NCBI RefSeq assembly: GCF_001677335.1
Contig: NZ_LZYB01000003.1
Location: 248,001 to 312,000 of the forward strand
Direction: 5' to 3'
DNA from: Erythrobacter dokdonensis DSW-74
GTDB taxonomy: Bacteria > Pseudomonadota > Alphaproteobacteria > Sphingomonadales > Sphingomonadaceae
Length of the DNA stretch: 64,000 nucleotides
The notes beneath the pieces were generated by a model. The model did not search any database, was not told the DNA's origin, and worked only from the letters and a program-made list of their open reading frames with translations. Below, piece by piece: positions 9,679 through 17,689 of this stretch. The translations under genes and the position numbers were made by a program. Within the stretch, counting starts at the first letter, position 1; every line of letters begins with the position of its first letter.

Positions 9679-10322
9679 CCCTCCAGCAGGGCCGGCGCCT
9701 GCAACCGCGCCGCGAGCCGGGCAAAATCGCCGAGCGTGAAGGTATCGTCGAACACCACCCCATAGGAATGGCCGCGCCGCCAGCGCACCTTGGCCCGCAC
9801 ATCGCGCAGCGTGCCCGAGGCATCTGGCGCCTCGATCCGGACACTCTGGTCGATCGCCAGCAGCGCGCTGCATTCGATCCGTGCGCCTTGCTGCGAGAGA
9901 TTTTCGACCATGGCCTCGCAGGTCATCGCCAGGGTGCTCAGCCTGATAGGAAAGCACAGGCCGAGCCTGAGGCCGCGCTTCGGATAGTCCCCGGACTCGT
10001 TGACCAGTCGTGCGACGTCGACAGGTGCTGCGAAAGAGAAACCTGCCTCGTTATCGCGGTGCCAGACCCGGTCGACCACATAGGTCGCGCCGCCGGGCAT
10101 GTAGAGTTCGAACTGTTGGCAGCTTGGTAACCCGTGGAACAACCGGACACTTATTCCGGTCTCCGAGACATCGCGGATGACGCAGACAAATTCGCCCTGC
10201 GCCGATACAAGCTTTGCCGCACGGATGAGCAGGGTGAAGCGCGGCGCAGCCCGCAGGTCGGCGCTGTGCGGCTCCGCATCCTTCTCCAGCCCTGCAGCAA
10301 TCACTGCCTTGTCCATATCCAT
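9675..10322 (-). CDS. tandem PilZ-domain protein
   Basis: Cytoplasmic protein of 215 aa. The first PilZ domain has the cyclic-di-GMP signature RAAPR (24-28) and DVSETG (51-56). A second half repeats the fold with NLSQQG (141-146) but no clean RxxxR, so it probably does not bind the nucleotide alone. A GTG at 10343 would add seven residues; the ATG at 10322 is preferred but has no strong Shine-Dalgarno. Role in signalling is inferred from the family. It converges with msrB. Confidence 0.82.
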   Translation of the reverse strand: MDMDKAVIAAGLEKDAEPHSADLRAAPRFTLLIRAAKLVSAQGEFVCVIRDVSETGISVRLFHGLPSCQQFELYMPGGATYVVDRVWHRDNEAGFSFAAPVDVARLVNESGDYPKRGLRLGLCFPIRLSTLAMTCEAMVENLSQQGARIECSALLAIDQSVRIEAPDASGTLRDVRAKVRWRRGHSYGVVFDDTFTLGDFARLAARLQAPALLEG

Positions 10323-10768
10323 GTCGCTTCGCACCCGGCGCACGTTCCGCGGCCGAAGCGGCGGAATGATGCGTATGATCCCATGATTGTCTCAGATGCC
10401 TAAGTGGAACAGGTTAAGCGCTGGATAATGCGGGACTAGCCATAATTTCAGACCAGCGGGGCCGGCAGGACAGACCAGGCTACCATTCGCAAGCCAGGCA
10501 CTCTTGTCCGATTGGGTCCGACCGTGAGAGCGCGGGATGTTGGCAGACCTTCATCGCGCAACTTCAGGATATCACTCGCTGTCCTCGAGTGTGACTGTCT
10601 TTCGGGTAATCCGCGCAATGGCCTGACGGGGCAACGGCCGGCGCACGTCTGTGCTGCAGGGACTTTGCTTCGCATAGCTTGCCCAGTTCCGCGGCCGTCC
10701 ACTATTGGGTACATTCTCGTTTCAGCGCCGCCCAGCAATCCCGGATCAACGAACCAGAAGGCCAAGCC
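10323..10768. other. 446-base intergenic region
   Basis: Lies between the divergent starts of the PilZ gene and the glycosyltransferase gene. I see no convincing gene, tRNA or repeat. Short open frames here have no recognisable content and no ribosome-binding site. It presumably holds both promoters, but no clear -35/-10 pair stands out. Confidence 0.5.
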
Positions 10769-11974
10769 ATGCGTGTGCTGATGCTTACCTCCACCCTGCC
10801 GCGCTTCGATGGCGACATGCAGGCCAATTTCGTTGGCGAGCAGGCCGAGGCATGGCTGCGGGCAAGAGAAGCGAGCGAAATCACGATCCTTGCGCCGCAT
10901 GATGCCAAGGCACCTTTGAGGGAGGAACGCGGGCGCTTGAGGATTGAGCGATTCCGCTACATGTGGCCCAAGCGGGCGCAGGGGCTTGCCTATCCGGCGA
11001 TCCTGCCGAACCTGCGCCGAAATCCGTTCTTGCTTGGACAGCTTCCGCTATTCCTTGCAGCGCAGGCCCGAGCGGCTCTTCGGCTTTCGCGGGAGGGTGG
11101 TTTCGACTGCATCTATGCGCACTGGGTCATGCCGCAAGGGCTCGTGGCGCGCTGGCTGAGCCAGCGGACCGGCATTCCCTATGTGCTGCAGACGCATTCT
11201 TCCGATCTTGCCGTGTTCGCGAAGTTGGGTGTGGCAGGCAGGGCAATGGCAGCTGGCCTGTTGCGCGACGCCATCCGCTTTTTTTGCGTGAACTCGGGAC
11301 AGCTGGAGGTGGCAGAAGGCTTCCTGCCCGCAGCCGAACGCGATAGCCTGCGCGCCAAATCGAGTGTCCTGCCAATGGGGGTTGCCCGGCTCGTGGAAGC
11401 AGACCCTTCGATCGGTGGAGCGGACCTTGGAACGATCGGGCGTCTGTCACGCAAGAAGGGGCTCGACTACCTTATCGCCGCGCTTGAGGAACTGCATCAG
11501 GAGGGGCTGCAGCCGCGGTTCGAGATCGCTGGCGATGGTGAAGAACGCGAAGCGCTAGCGCGCAGGGTCAACCGTTCGGACACACGTTTTCTTGGCTTCT
11601 TGACGGGGGCGGAAAAGGAGGCGTTCCTTGCCTCGTGTCAGCGCTTCGTCTTTCCTGCCAGGGCCCATGATGGCGATGTCGAAGGTCTTCCGGTTGCACT
11701 GCTCGAAGCCCTGATGCGCGGTCAGCCGGTTCTGGCCACGCAAGATACGAACATCGAACTGCTTCCCGAATGGGAGGCTATTCGCGATCACGTCGTCTTC
11801 GTACGCGATCCTGCGGACCTGCCCGCGCTCAAGCATGGGCTGCGCGAACTGCTCGCAAAGCACTCCGGGGAGGGTGCCGAAATTGCGGAGACTGTCGCCC
11901 GTTATCGCTGGGAGCGCCTGATCGAGGACTATCTCGCTCCGATCGAGGCAGCTTTAGCTGGAAACGGGGGGTGA
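10769..11974 (+). CDS. glycosyltransferase family 4-like protein (GT-B)
   Basis: 401-aa transferase for sugar addition to a surface glycan or glycolipid. The N-terminal Rossmann domain opens with MRVLMLTSTLPRFDGD. The C-terminal GT4 domain shows IGRLSRKKGLDYLIAAL, then GDGEER and the donor-site region DGDVEGLPVALLEAL. The start was set at 10769 because this is where homology-like sequence begins; the frame extends upstream without recognisable content. The 3' end overlaps the convergent flippase-like gene by 21 bases. The acceptor and donor are unknown. Confidence 0.88.
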   Translation: MRVLMLTSTLPRFDGDMQANFVGEQAEAWLRAREASEITILAPHDAKAPLREERGRLRIERFRYMWPKRAQGLAYPAILPNLRRNPFLLGQLPLFLAAQARAALRLSREGGFDCIYAHWVMPQGLVARWLSQRTGIPYVLQTHSSDLAVFAKLGVAGRAMAAGLLRDAIRFFCVNSGQLEVAEGFLPAAERDSLRAKSSVLPMGVARLVEADPSIGGADLGTIGRLSRKKGLDYLIAALEELHQEGLQPRFEIAGDGEEREALARRVNRSDTRFLGFLTGAEKEAFLASCQRFVFPARAHDGDVEGLPVALLEALMRGQPVLATQDTNIELLPEWEAIRDHVVFVRDPADLPALKHGLRELLAKHSGEGAEIAETVARYRWERLIEDYLAPIEAALAGNGG

Positions 11975-12868
11975 AATCCGCGTTTGCGCTGGCAGACACA
12001 GCCCGCCCACCCACATCAGGGCATCTCCAACCAGCGTGACGAGGCGCATACCTGCGACGGCCAGAAGGATGTGCTCCTGTTCCAGCAGGGTTTGGAGCAG
12101 CATCAGCAGGCTCACTTCCCGCACCCCGATGCCCGCTGGAGCGCCCGGAGTAAGAAACCCCGCGATCCAGCTCACCATGATCGCGCTGCCGACGATCATC
12201 GTCGCTTTGGCGTCCGGCATCGTCGCGTCAAACGAGAAAAGCAGAACCATCTGAGCGGCGCAGATGCACAGGAACACAAGGATAAACAGTCCCAACAATC
12301 CTGCCGCGATCCGCGGCCGCAGTCTGATGGAAGCAAGCTTTCCGCGCAGGATGAATGTTGCCCCTCCGCCGCAAACCATGGCAACTCCCAGGCTCGCGAC
12401 CAGGAGCAGTGGCGTGTCAACCGCCGGCGCAGCCCCCAGCGCCAGCGCCGCAAGCACGAGCGCGCCGGCAGCGATCAACACCCCGACGATCTCGATCAGC
12501 ATCGCCGCCGAGGCGGTGGCCATAGCTATTCCCTCGTTGCGGGCCAGCACCACCCGCCCGACGAGATGGCCGATGTTGCCCGGCAGATACTTGGCGAATT
12601 GCGAAATCAGGAAGATGCGCGCCGAACTCGTCCACGAGGCATCAGATCCGCACAGGACAAGCGCAAAATGCCAGCCTGCGGCCATCGGCAAGAAGGCCAG
12701 GAGGTATAGCGACAGTGCAAGCGGCAACATGCGCCCCTGCTCGCGGATGATCGGCGCAGCTTCGCTCCAGTTGATTCCCGAGAAGAACTCGAAAGCGAAA
12801 AAGCAGATCGCTGCGACCGAGACGGCCGCACCTGCCTGCTTCCATCGGTTTCCGGCTGTGTCACTCAT
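11954..12868 (-). CDS. flippase-like / LPG-synthetase-type membrane protein (UPF0104)
   Basis: Integral membrane protein of 304 aa with about eight hydrophobic segments. The conserved family motifs FAKYLPGNIGHLVGR and PGAPAGIGVREV are present. Members are often found beside polyprenyl-phosphate sugar glycosyltransferases and are proposed to move lipid-linked sugars, though this is not proven for the family. The ATG at 12868 overlaps the stop of the methyltransferase gene by 8 bases (ATGAGTGA). It is the last gene of the minus-strand glycan run. Confidence 0.82.
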   Translation of the reverse strand: MSDTAGNRWKQAGAAVSVAAICFFAFEFFSGINWSEAAPIIREQGRMLPLALSLYLLAFLPMAAGWHFALVLCGSDASWTSSARIFLISQFAKYLPGNIGHLVGRVVLARNEGIAMATASAAMLIEIVGVLIAAGALVLAALALGAAPAVDTPLLLVASLGVAMVCGGGATFILRGKLASIRLRPRIAAGLLGLFILVFLCICAAQMVLLFSFDATMPDAKATMIVGSAIMVSWIAGFLTPGAPAGIGVREVSLLMLLQTLLEQEHILLAVAGMRLVTLVGDALMWVGGLCLPAQTRISPPVSS

Positions 12869-13688
12869 CACGCAGCTTCCTGGCGACCGCGATCAGGCCA
12901 TGTCCTCCCGGAAGCCATTTCTGCGCCGCGATTGCCGTGTGCATCAACGCCCGGCCGGGCAAGGATTTCAGTATGGGCGCGAGGCGGTTCTCGATCGACC
13001 GATCGCGACCGCTGGCGAATGTCGCGTTCTCGCGACTGGGCTGGTTGGCTCGTACCGCCATCTTGCGCCGCGATGCCTCATTGCCGGCAATCCGTATGAG
13101 GTCGCCAAGCAACCCGCCATAAACCTCGACCGAAACCACGACGAGACCCGCCTGCACAAGCAGGGCGCGGAATTCTTCGGGTTCGAACCGTTGGACATGG
13201 CCTGCCCACTCGTCCGATGCGCCCCATTTGGCCTGGAAAGCCGGGACGGTGGCGAGGAAGTATCCGCCATCCTTGAGATGCTCGACCCATTCCCGAATAG
13301 TCTGCAGCGGGTCGTCAACATGCTCAAGCACTTCGGTCGAGACGATGTAATCCACATTGCAGAGCGTGGCACGTTCCACCACTTCAAAGTTCGGCGCGAA
13401 ATGCGCGGCGCAGCGACGGGCCATGGCACGCGATTGCGCGTCCGGCTCGACGGCCTGCCCTCGGAACCCCAGACGGTCCCAGTCTGCCAGCAGGCGACCG
13501 GCGCCGCATCCCATCTCAAGCAGTGTGGCAGGCTGCCAACTGCCCACGGTGTCCAGCAGCGCCGCCCGCCGGATTATGTGCGCGGGAGAAGGGAACCAGC
13601 CATCATCGCCCAGGGCGCCGAGCAAGGGGTCGACCTGTCCGGCGGACTGTCTGTCCAGGGGGATATTGCCATGCTGGATACTGTTCAT
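12861..13688 (-). CDS. class I SAM-dependent methyltransferase
   Basis: 275-aa methyltransferase with motif I LLEMGCGAG, the acidic end of strand 2 in AVEPDAQS, and motif ...STEVLEHVDDP typical of Methyltransf_11/23 enzymes. The substrate is probably a sugar or lipid precursor, judged from the neighbours. The C-terminal 90 residues hold a basic, amphipathic segment with hydrophobic stretches near KSLPGRALMHTAIAAQKW. It overlaps the neighbour upstream by ATGA and the one downstream by 8 bases, so it is inside an operon. Confidence 0.82.
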   Translation of the reverse strand: MNSIQHGNIPLDRQSAGQVDPLLGALGDDGWFPSPAHIIRRAALLDTVGSWQPATLLEMGCGAGRLLADWDRLGFRGQAVEPDAQSRAMARRCAAHFAPNFEVVERATLCNVDYIVSTEVLEHVDDPLQTIREWVEHLKDGGYFLATVPAFQAKWGASDEWAGHVQRFEPEEFRALLVQAGLVVVSVEVYGGLLGDLIRIAGNEASRRKMAVRANQPSRENATFASGRDRSIENRLAPILKSLPGRALMHTAIAAQKWLPGGHGLIAVARKLRDE

Positions 13689-14542
13689 CGGGATGCCGTC
13701 CCCATTGTCGTATCGCCCTCTGCGTCCGGCTTGGTGCCTGCCGCGCGGTCGCAGGGCTTGCGAACGATTGCGATCACGCCATTGGCGAGCAAGCCGCTAC
13801 GGTCGGTCCACGCATCGAAAAAGTGAGCCAGAACCGAGAATGGCGCGTTGATCGCAGCGAACAGTCGCGTGCCGATGATCGGCAGTATGCTGAACAGCGC
13901 GCATCCCAAGGTTGCCAGCTGGTGGTGCACGAAGCAGGCAAGCCCGCCATAGTGGGCAAGTTCGAGGAGCTCTAGGCCCTCGCTTTCAACCAGGTGTTGC
14001 AGCCCTGCAGGCGTGTATCGCTGGAAATCATGTGGCAGCTCATGCTGGCGGCTGAGATGCGGGACCGAGATTACCGCCATGCCACCCGGCTTGAGGACAC
14101 GGTGGATTTCGGCCACGGCAGCAGTCGGGTCGGGCAGGTGTTCGAGAACCTGGTGGCACACTACGCCATCATATCGGTCGGTCGGTACTTGGGGCATATG
14201 CTGGAGATCGGCAGTCCAAGTCACCTGTTCATCGCCGCGCGGTGCAATATCGACGCTTTCGCGCCTTCCCCGGCGCGTGATAATCGAGGCCCATCCGCCA
14301 CGACCGGAGCCGGCATCGAGGGTAAGGCCGCCAGATACGGCAAGCGTCATCAACTCCCCGCGCCGCCAAAGGGCATAGGTCGTTCCCGAGAACATCCTGT
14401 TGGCAAATTTCTCGATGCCCGCGTTGCGATCGAGCGCGCGGTTGCGCGCCGCAGCGATGCGCGAGCGTGCCGCACTCTCGCGGACACTTGCGAATTTGGC
14501 CGATGCGTTGCCGCCACTAACGCTGTCATGCATTTCGGTCAC
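13685..14542 (-). CDS. class I SAM-dependent methyltransferase
   Basis: 285 aa; second methyltransferase of the locus and only distantly like its neighbour. Motif I LTLDAGSGRGGWAS and motif CHQVLEHLPDP place it in the Methyltransf_11 group. A hydrophobic stretch (FSILPIIGTRLFAAI) follows the catalytic fold, so membrane association is possible. The start is a GTG at 14542; an ATG at 14533 is an equal alternative, and neither has a clear Shine-Dalgarno. The stop overlaps the next start by ATGA. Confidence 0.8.
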   Translation of the reverse strand: MTEMHDSVSGGNASAKFASVRESAARSRIAAARNRALDRNAGIEKFANRMFSGTTYALWRRGELMTLAVSGGLTLDAGSGRGGWASIITRRGRRESVDIAPRGDEQVTWTADLQHMPQVPTDRYDGVVCHQVLEHLPDPTAAVAEIHRVLKPGGMAVISVPHLSRQHELPHDFQRYTPAGLQHLVESEGLELLELAHYGGLACFVHHQLATLGCALFSILPIIGTRLFAAINAPFSVLAHFFDAWTDRSGLLANGVIAIVRKPCDRAAGTKPDAEGDTTMGTASR

Positions 14543-14619
14543 CCGTGAGGAGCAGTTGCAAGGTCATGCTGGTGGCGTCGGGCCTTCCCGCCGTCGCCCG
14601 GCATGGAGGCGGGTTCGTG

Positions 14620-16317
14620 TCACCAGGCCGGAGCATAGGGGCGCTCCGGGGGCGGATAGGCGGGAGGTTCGAGGTTCCGGCCCCACACCAGGCGAACCTC
14701 GCCTTGGCGCGCGCCGGAAGCTTCGTGCATCCCGCGTTCGAGATTGACGATGTCACCTTCGCTGTAACGGCTGCCACCAATCATGATCGAGCCGCCTGCA
14801 ACGGTATAGGGGCCGGGGACCCGGATACCGAATTTGTGGCTGGAGCTTCCGACAGGAATTATTTCGCCTGCCAGCAGGAACGGTCCCCAGAAGGGGATGT
14901 AGGTATCGAGCAGTGCTTCCCGGTCCATGGCGGTGAACATCTTGCCGCCTCCGGGCAGAAGGACCTCCTCTTCGGGATTGCCAAACAGCCGATCGAATTG
15001 CTCGTCATTGCTCATCAGCAGCGGCACGGCTTGCTGTGCCATTACTTCGCTGTAGATCGACCTGTTCGCTGTCTGGAGACCCTTGATCGTCAGAAAGGTC
15101 ATGAACGGGTTTGCCTTTTCCAATCTCGGCAGCATTCCCATGAAATCGAAGTAGGCAAGGCCATCCGGGAATATCTCTTGTGCCGCACGGATCAGTTGCC
15201 GCTGGCTTTCGAGGGGGGATGGGGGCTCGTTGGCGAAGGTGCTGACGCCGCTGATGAAAAGGATCGCGCCCACCAGCAGCGGGGCTGACTTCTTGATGAT
15301 CCAATCGACGCTGACGCTGCATGCGATCAACACCCACGGCAGCATGAAGACGTAGAAATAGGGCGCTGTGTTGTGATAATAGATCAGCGTGGTGATGGTG
15401 GCGAACATTCCCGCCAGCGCAATTTTTTCGGACGTGGGTCGCCCCCCCAACTGCAGCACGAACAATGCGACAAGCAGCGTGACGAGCGGCGCCCTGATCG
15501 CCGCCGACAGCGCCATCCCCCAGAACGGCTTTGGCTCCAGTGCGAACATGACGTTGCCGATCCCGCCAGCTGTCTTGCCGGCAGTTTCAGCCGATACAGT
15601 CGGCAATGCGCCCAAGTGCGCCAGATAGAGCAGCCCGGCGATAGCGATGGCGAGAACGCCGAGCAGCGCCACTCGGACGGCAAAGGCCGATGCGAAAGAA
15701 TGTTCACTCCAGCGCAACCAGATGAGTCCGGCAAAGGCCGGTGCAAGGAGCACGATCTTGATCGTCAGGATGCTCGAGAGGCCGATCATCGCCCCGGCTG
15801 CCAGGATCGTCTTCCAGTCCATCGGACGAACCATGATGATCCAGGCCGCGCACAGCGTCAGGGCTGTCACAGGCGGGTCGAACCGGAAGGAATAGCCATG
15901 CCCGAAGACGTAGGGGAAGGTGATATAGGCAAGCGCGCAGATCAGACCGACCGTTCGGCTGCTGAACCGCTCGGCCAGCGCCACGATTGCCGCGAGGATG
16001 GTCAACTCGAACCCGAACATCATCACGCGCAGCGCAATGATATGATCGATCGGGTCCCCCGGCAGTTCGACGATCCAGACCAGAGCCCTGGTAAAGGCGG
16101 TGTTGACCGCCTGATTTAGCCGTCCGTCGTGCAGTTCCCACAGCAGGTGGTAATGGTGGAACTCGTCCCAATTGATCCCGCGCCGGAACACCTCGCCGAA
16201 TTGCAGCACGAGAATGACCGCGATGAATGCGATCAGCCAGGTGCTGGTATCCAGCGCGAACCGTATCTTTTGCTGGTCGGGCAGGACGCTGGCGCCGGGA
16301 GAAGCCGATGCGCTCAT
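14620..16317 (-). CDS. GT-C type (family 39-like) membrane glycosyltransferase
   Basis: 565-aa polytopic protein with about ten or more hydrophobic segments. After the first helix the loop RGINWDEFHHYH carries the acidic pair placed as in GT-C enzymes, which take sugars from polyprenyl phosphate and transfer them on the periplasmic side. The last 170 residues are soluble and end in a proline-rich tail (PPAYPPPERP). The ATG overlaps the stop of the GT2 gene as ATGA. A 77-base gap separates it from the methyltransferase downstream. No specific acceptor can be named. Confidence 0.75.
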   Translation of the reverse strand: MSASASPGASVLPDQQKIRFALDTSTWLIAFIAVILVLQFGEVFRRGINWDEFHHYHLLWELHDGRLNQAVNTAFTRALVWIVELPGDPIDHIIALRVMMFGFELTILAAIVALAERFSSRTVGLICALAYITFPYVFGHGYSFRFDPPVTALTLCAAWIIMVRPMDWKTILAAGAMIGLSSILTIKIVLLAPAFAGLIWLRWSEHSFASAFAVRVALLGVLAIAIAGLLYLAHLGALPTVSAETAGKTAGGIGNVMFALEPKPFWGMALSAAIRAPLVTLLVALFVLQLGGRPTSEKIALAGMFATITTLIYYHNTAPYFYVFMLPWVLIACSVSVDWIIKKSAPLLVGAILFISGVSTFANEPPSPLESQRQLIRAAQEIFPDGLAYFDFMGMLPRLEKANPFMTFLTIKGLQTANRSIYSEVMAQQAVPLLMSNDEQFDRLFGNPEEEVLLPGGGKMFTAMDREALLDTYIPFWGPFLLAGEIIPVGSSSHKFGIRVPGPYTVAGGSIMIGGSRYSEGDIVNLERGMHEASGARQGEVRLVWGRNLEPPAYPPPERPYAPAW

Positions 16318-17345
16318 CCGGCGAGCCTTTGCGGGACCACGTCGCTGGTCGGCCGGCCGGTCTCGTCGTCTGGCATTTTCTGAGCCTGTCCCTCGCCGCG
16401 ATCGAGCTTGTCTTCAAGCTTGCGCAGCTTGAGAAGAGCCGCCTCGAGCAGCTTGCGATTGGTCGCGATCAGATCGGCAAGTATGCCCAGCGTCACCACC
16501 AGCACGCCCACTGTGAGGAGGGCCCCGCCCAGCACCAGAGACTGGATGTGTCCATCCCCGTCCCCGTTAAGCGCAAACCACAGGAACCGCCCGATCGGAA
16601 CCAGTCCGATAAGCGTTGCCACCGCGCCAAGGCCTACAAATACCCGCAGCGCATTGAAGGTCGTATAGGCGCGCAGGATAGTGACACCGGTCTGCTGGAT
16701 GAAGCGCGGGATCGATTTAAACAGCCGCGAAGGGCGCGTGGCTGCATGGGTTCGCACCGGCACCGAAGTTATCGCCAGACGCTTGCGTCCCGCCTGGATC
16801 AGCATGTCGGTGGTGTAGCTGAATTCGGTGGTGATATTGATCCGCTGCGCAGCTTCGCGGCTGATAGCGCGAAAGCCCGAGACGGCATCGGTAATGTCGG
16901 TCGCCGAAAGCGTGCGTACGACATAACTGCCCAGCCGCTGGAGCAGGCGTTTGCCCGGTCCGAAATGCTGATTGCGCGCCACCGAACGGTCGCCGATGCA
17001 GATGTCGGCTTCACCGGCGACGACCGGGGCGACGATCTTGGCGATATCGGCCCCTTCATACTGGCCGTCGGCATCGGTGTTGACGATGATGTCTGCGCCC
17101 TCGGCAAGACATCGTTCGAGCCCCGATCGAAACGCCTCGGCCAGGCCCCGGTTGCGGCGGTGGCGAACGATGTGGTGCACACCCCAGCGACGCGCAACAC
17201 CGGACGTGTCGTCCGTGCTGCCATCGTCGATCACGCAATATTCGATCGTATCGATACCCGGGATGCTCCGCGGCAGTTTGGCGAGGGTATCGGGCAGGCC
17301 CGCTGCCTCGTTCAGACAGGGTATCTGGATGATCAGCTTGGTCAT
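16314..17345 (-). CDS. glycosyltransferase family 2 (polyprenyl-phosphate sugar synthase-like)
   Basis: 343 aa. The GT-A catalytic domain shows VIDDGSTDDT and the metal-binding NTDADGQY. Two C-terminal membrane helices (around residues 230-300) and a charged helical tail follow, as in DPM1/GtrB-like enzymes that load a sugar on undecaprenyl phosphate. It is the first gene of the minus-strand run. With the GT-C protein and the flippase-like protein downstream it forms a plausible load-flip-transfer pathway; this assignment is inferred from gene order. Confidence 0.86.
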   Translation of the reverse strand: MTKLIIQIPCLNEAAGLPDTLAKLPRSIPGIDTIEYCVIDDGSTDDTSGVARRWGVHHIVRHRRNRGLAEAFRSGLERCLAEGADIIVNTDADGQYEGADIAKIVAPVVAGEADICIGDRSVARNQHFGPGKRLLQRLGSYVVRTLSATDITDAVSGFRAISREAAQRINITTEFSYTTDMLIQAGRKRLAITSVPVRTHAATRPSRLFKSIPRFIQQTGVTILRAYTTFNALRVFVGLGAVATLIGLVPIGRFLWFALNGDGDGHIQSLVLGGALLTVGVLVVTLGILADLIATNRKLLEAALLKLRKLEDKLDRGEGQAQKMPDDETGRPTSDVVPQRLAG

Positions 17346-17689
17346 GATAAGGTCGATACCCTTGGGATGCCCCTCTAATTCCCGGCCGACTCCCGTGTCA
17401 CTCCCATTTCCGGAGCGCGCATTCTCGTCGGTATGGGCTGCTTTACCCGCTGGGCTTTAAGCAATCGTAAACCGTGCTTTTATGGAAAGGGTTAGGAGTC
17501 GCGCATATCGACCGCGTGCCAGAACAGGGCCGTCCGCCGCACCTTGCCCGGATTGCTCTCCCGATCAGCCGTGAGCTGCTCATCGCGCCCGTCATCAAAA
17601 GGCAACCCATGTCTCGACCGCCATCGCTTGGTATGCAAGTAACGGTGGCAAGGTAACTCGAAGTTCGCTTCATCCTGGGGAGGATTGTC
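17346..17689. other. 344-base intergenic region between divergent genes
   Basis: Separates the GT2 gene from the tricorn-protease gene. No gene or RNA is recognised. A strong Shine-Dalgarno (GGGGAGGAT) precedes the ATG at 17690. No convincing promoter hexamers were seen. Confidence 0.5.

Noticed and set aside
12264..13826. 520-codon plus-strand open frame across the flippase-like and methyltransferase genes
   Set aside because: Opposite two genes with clear motifs and coupled starts; an artefact of base composition.
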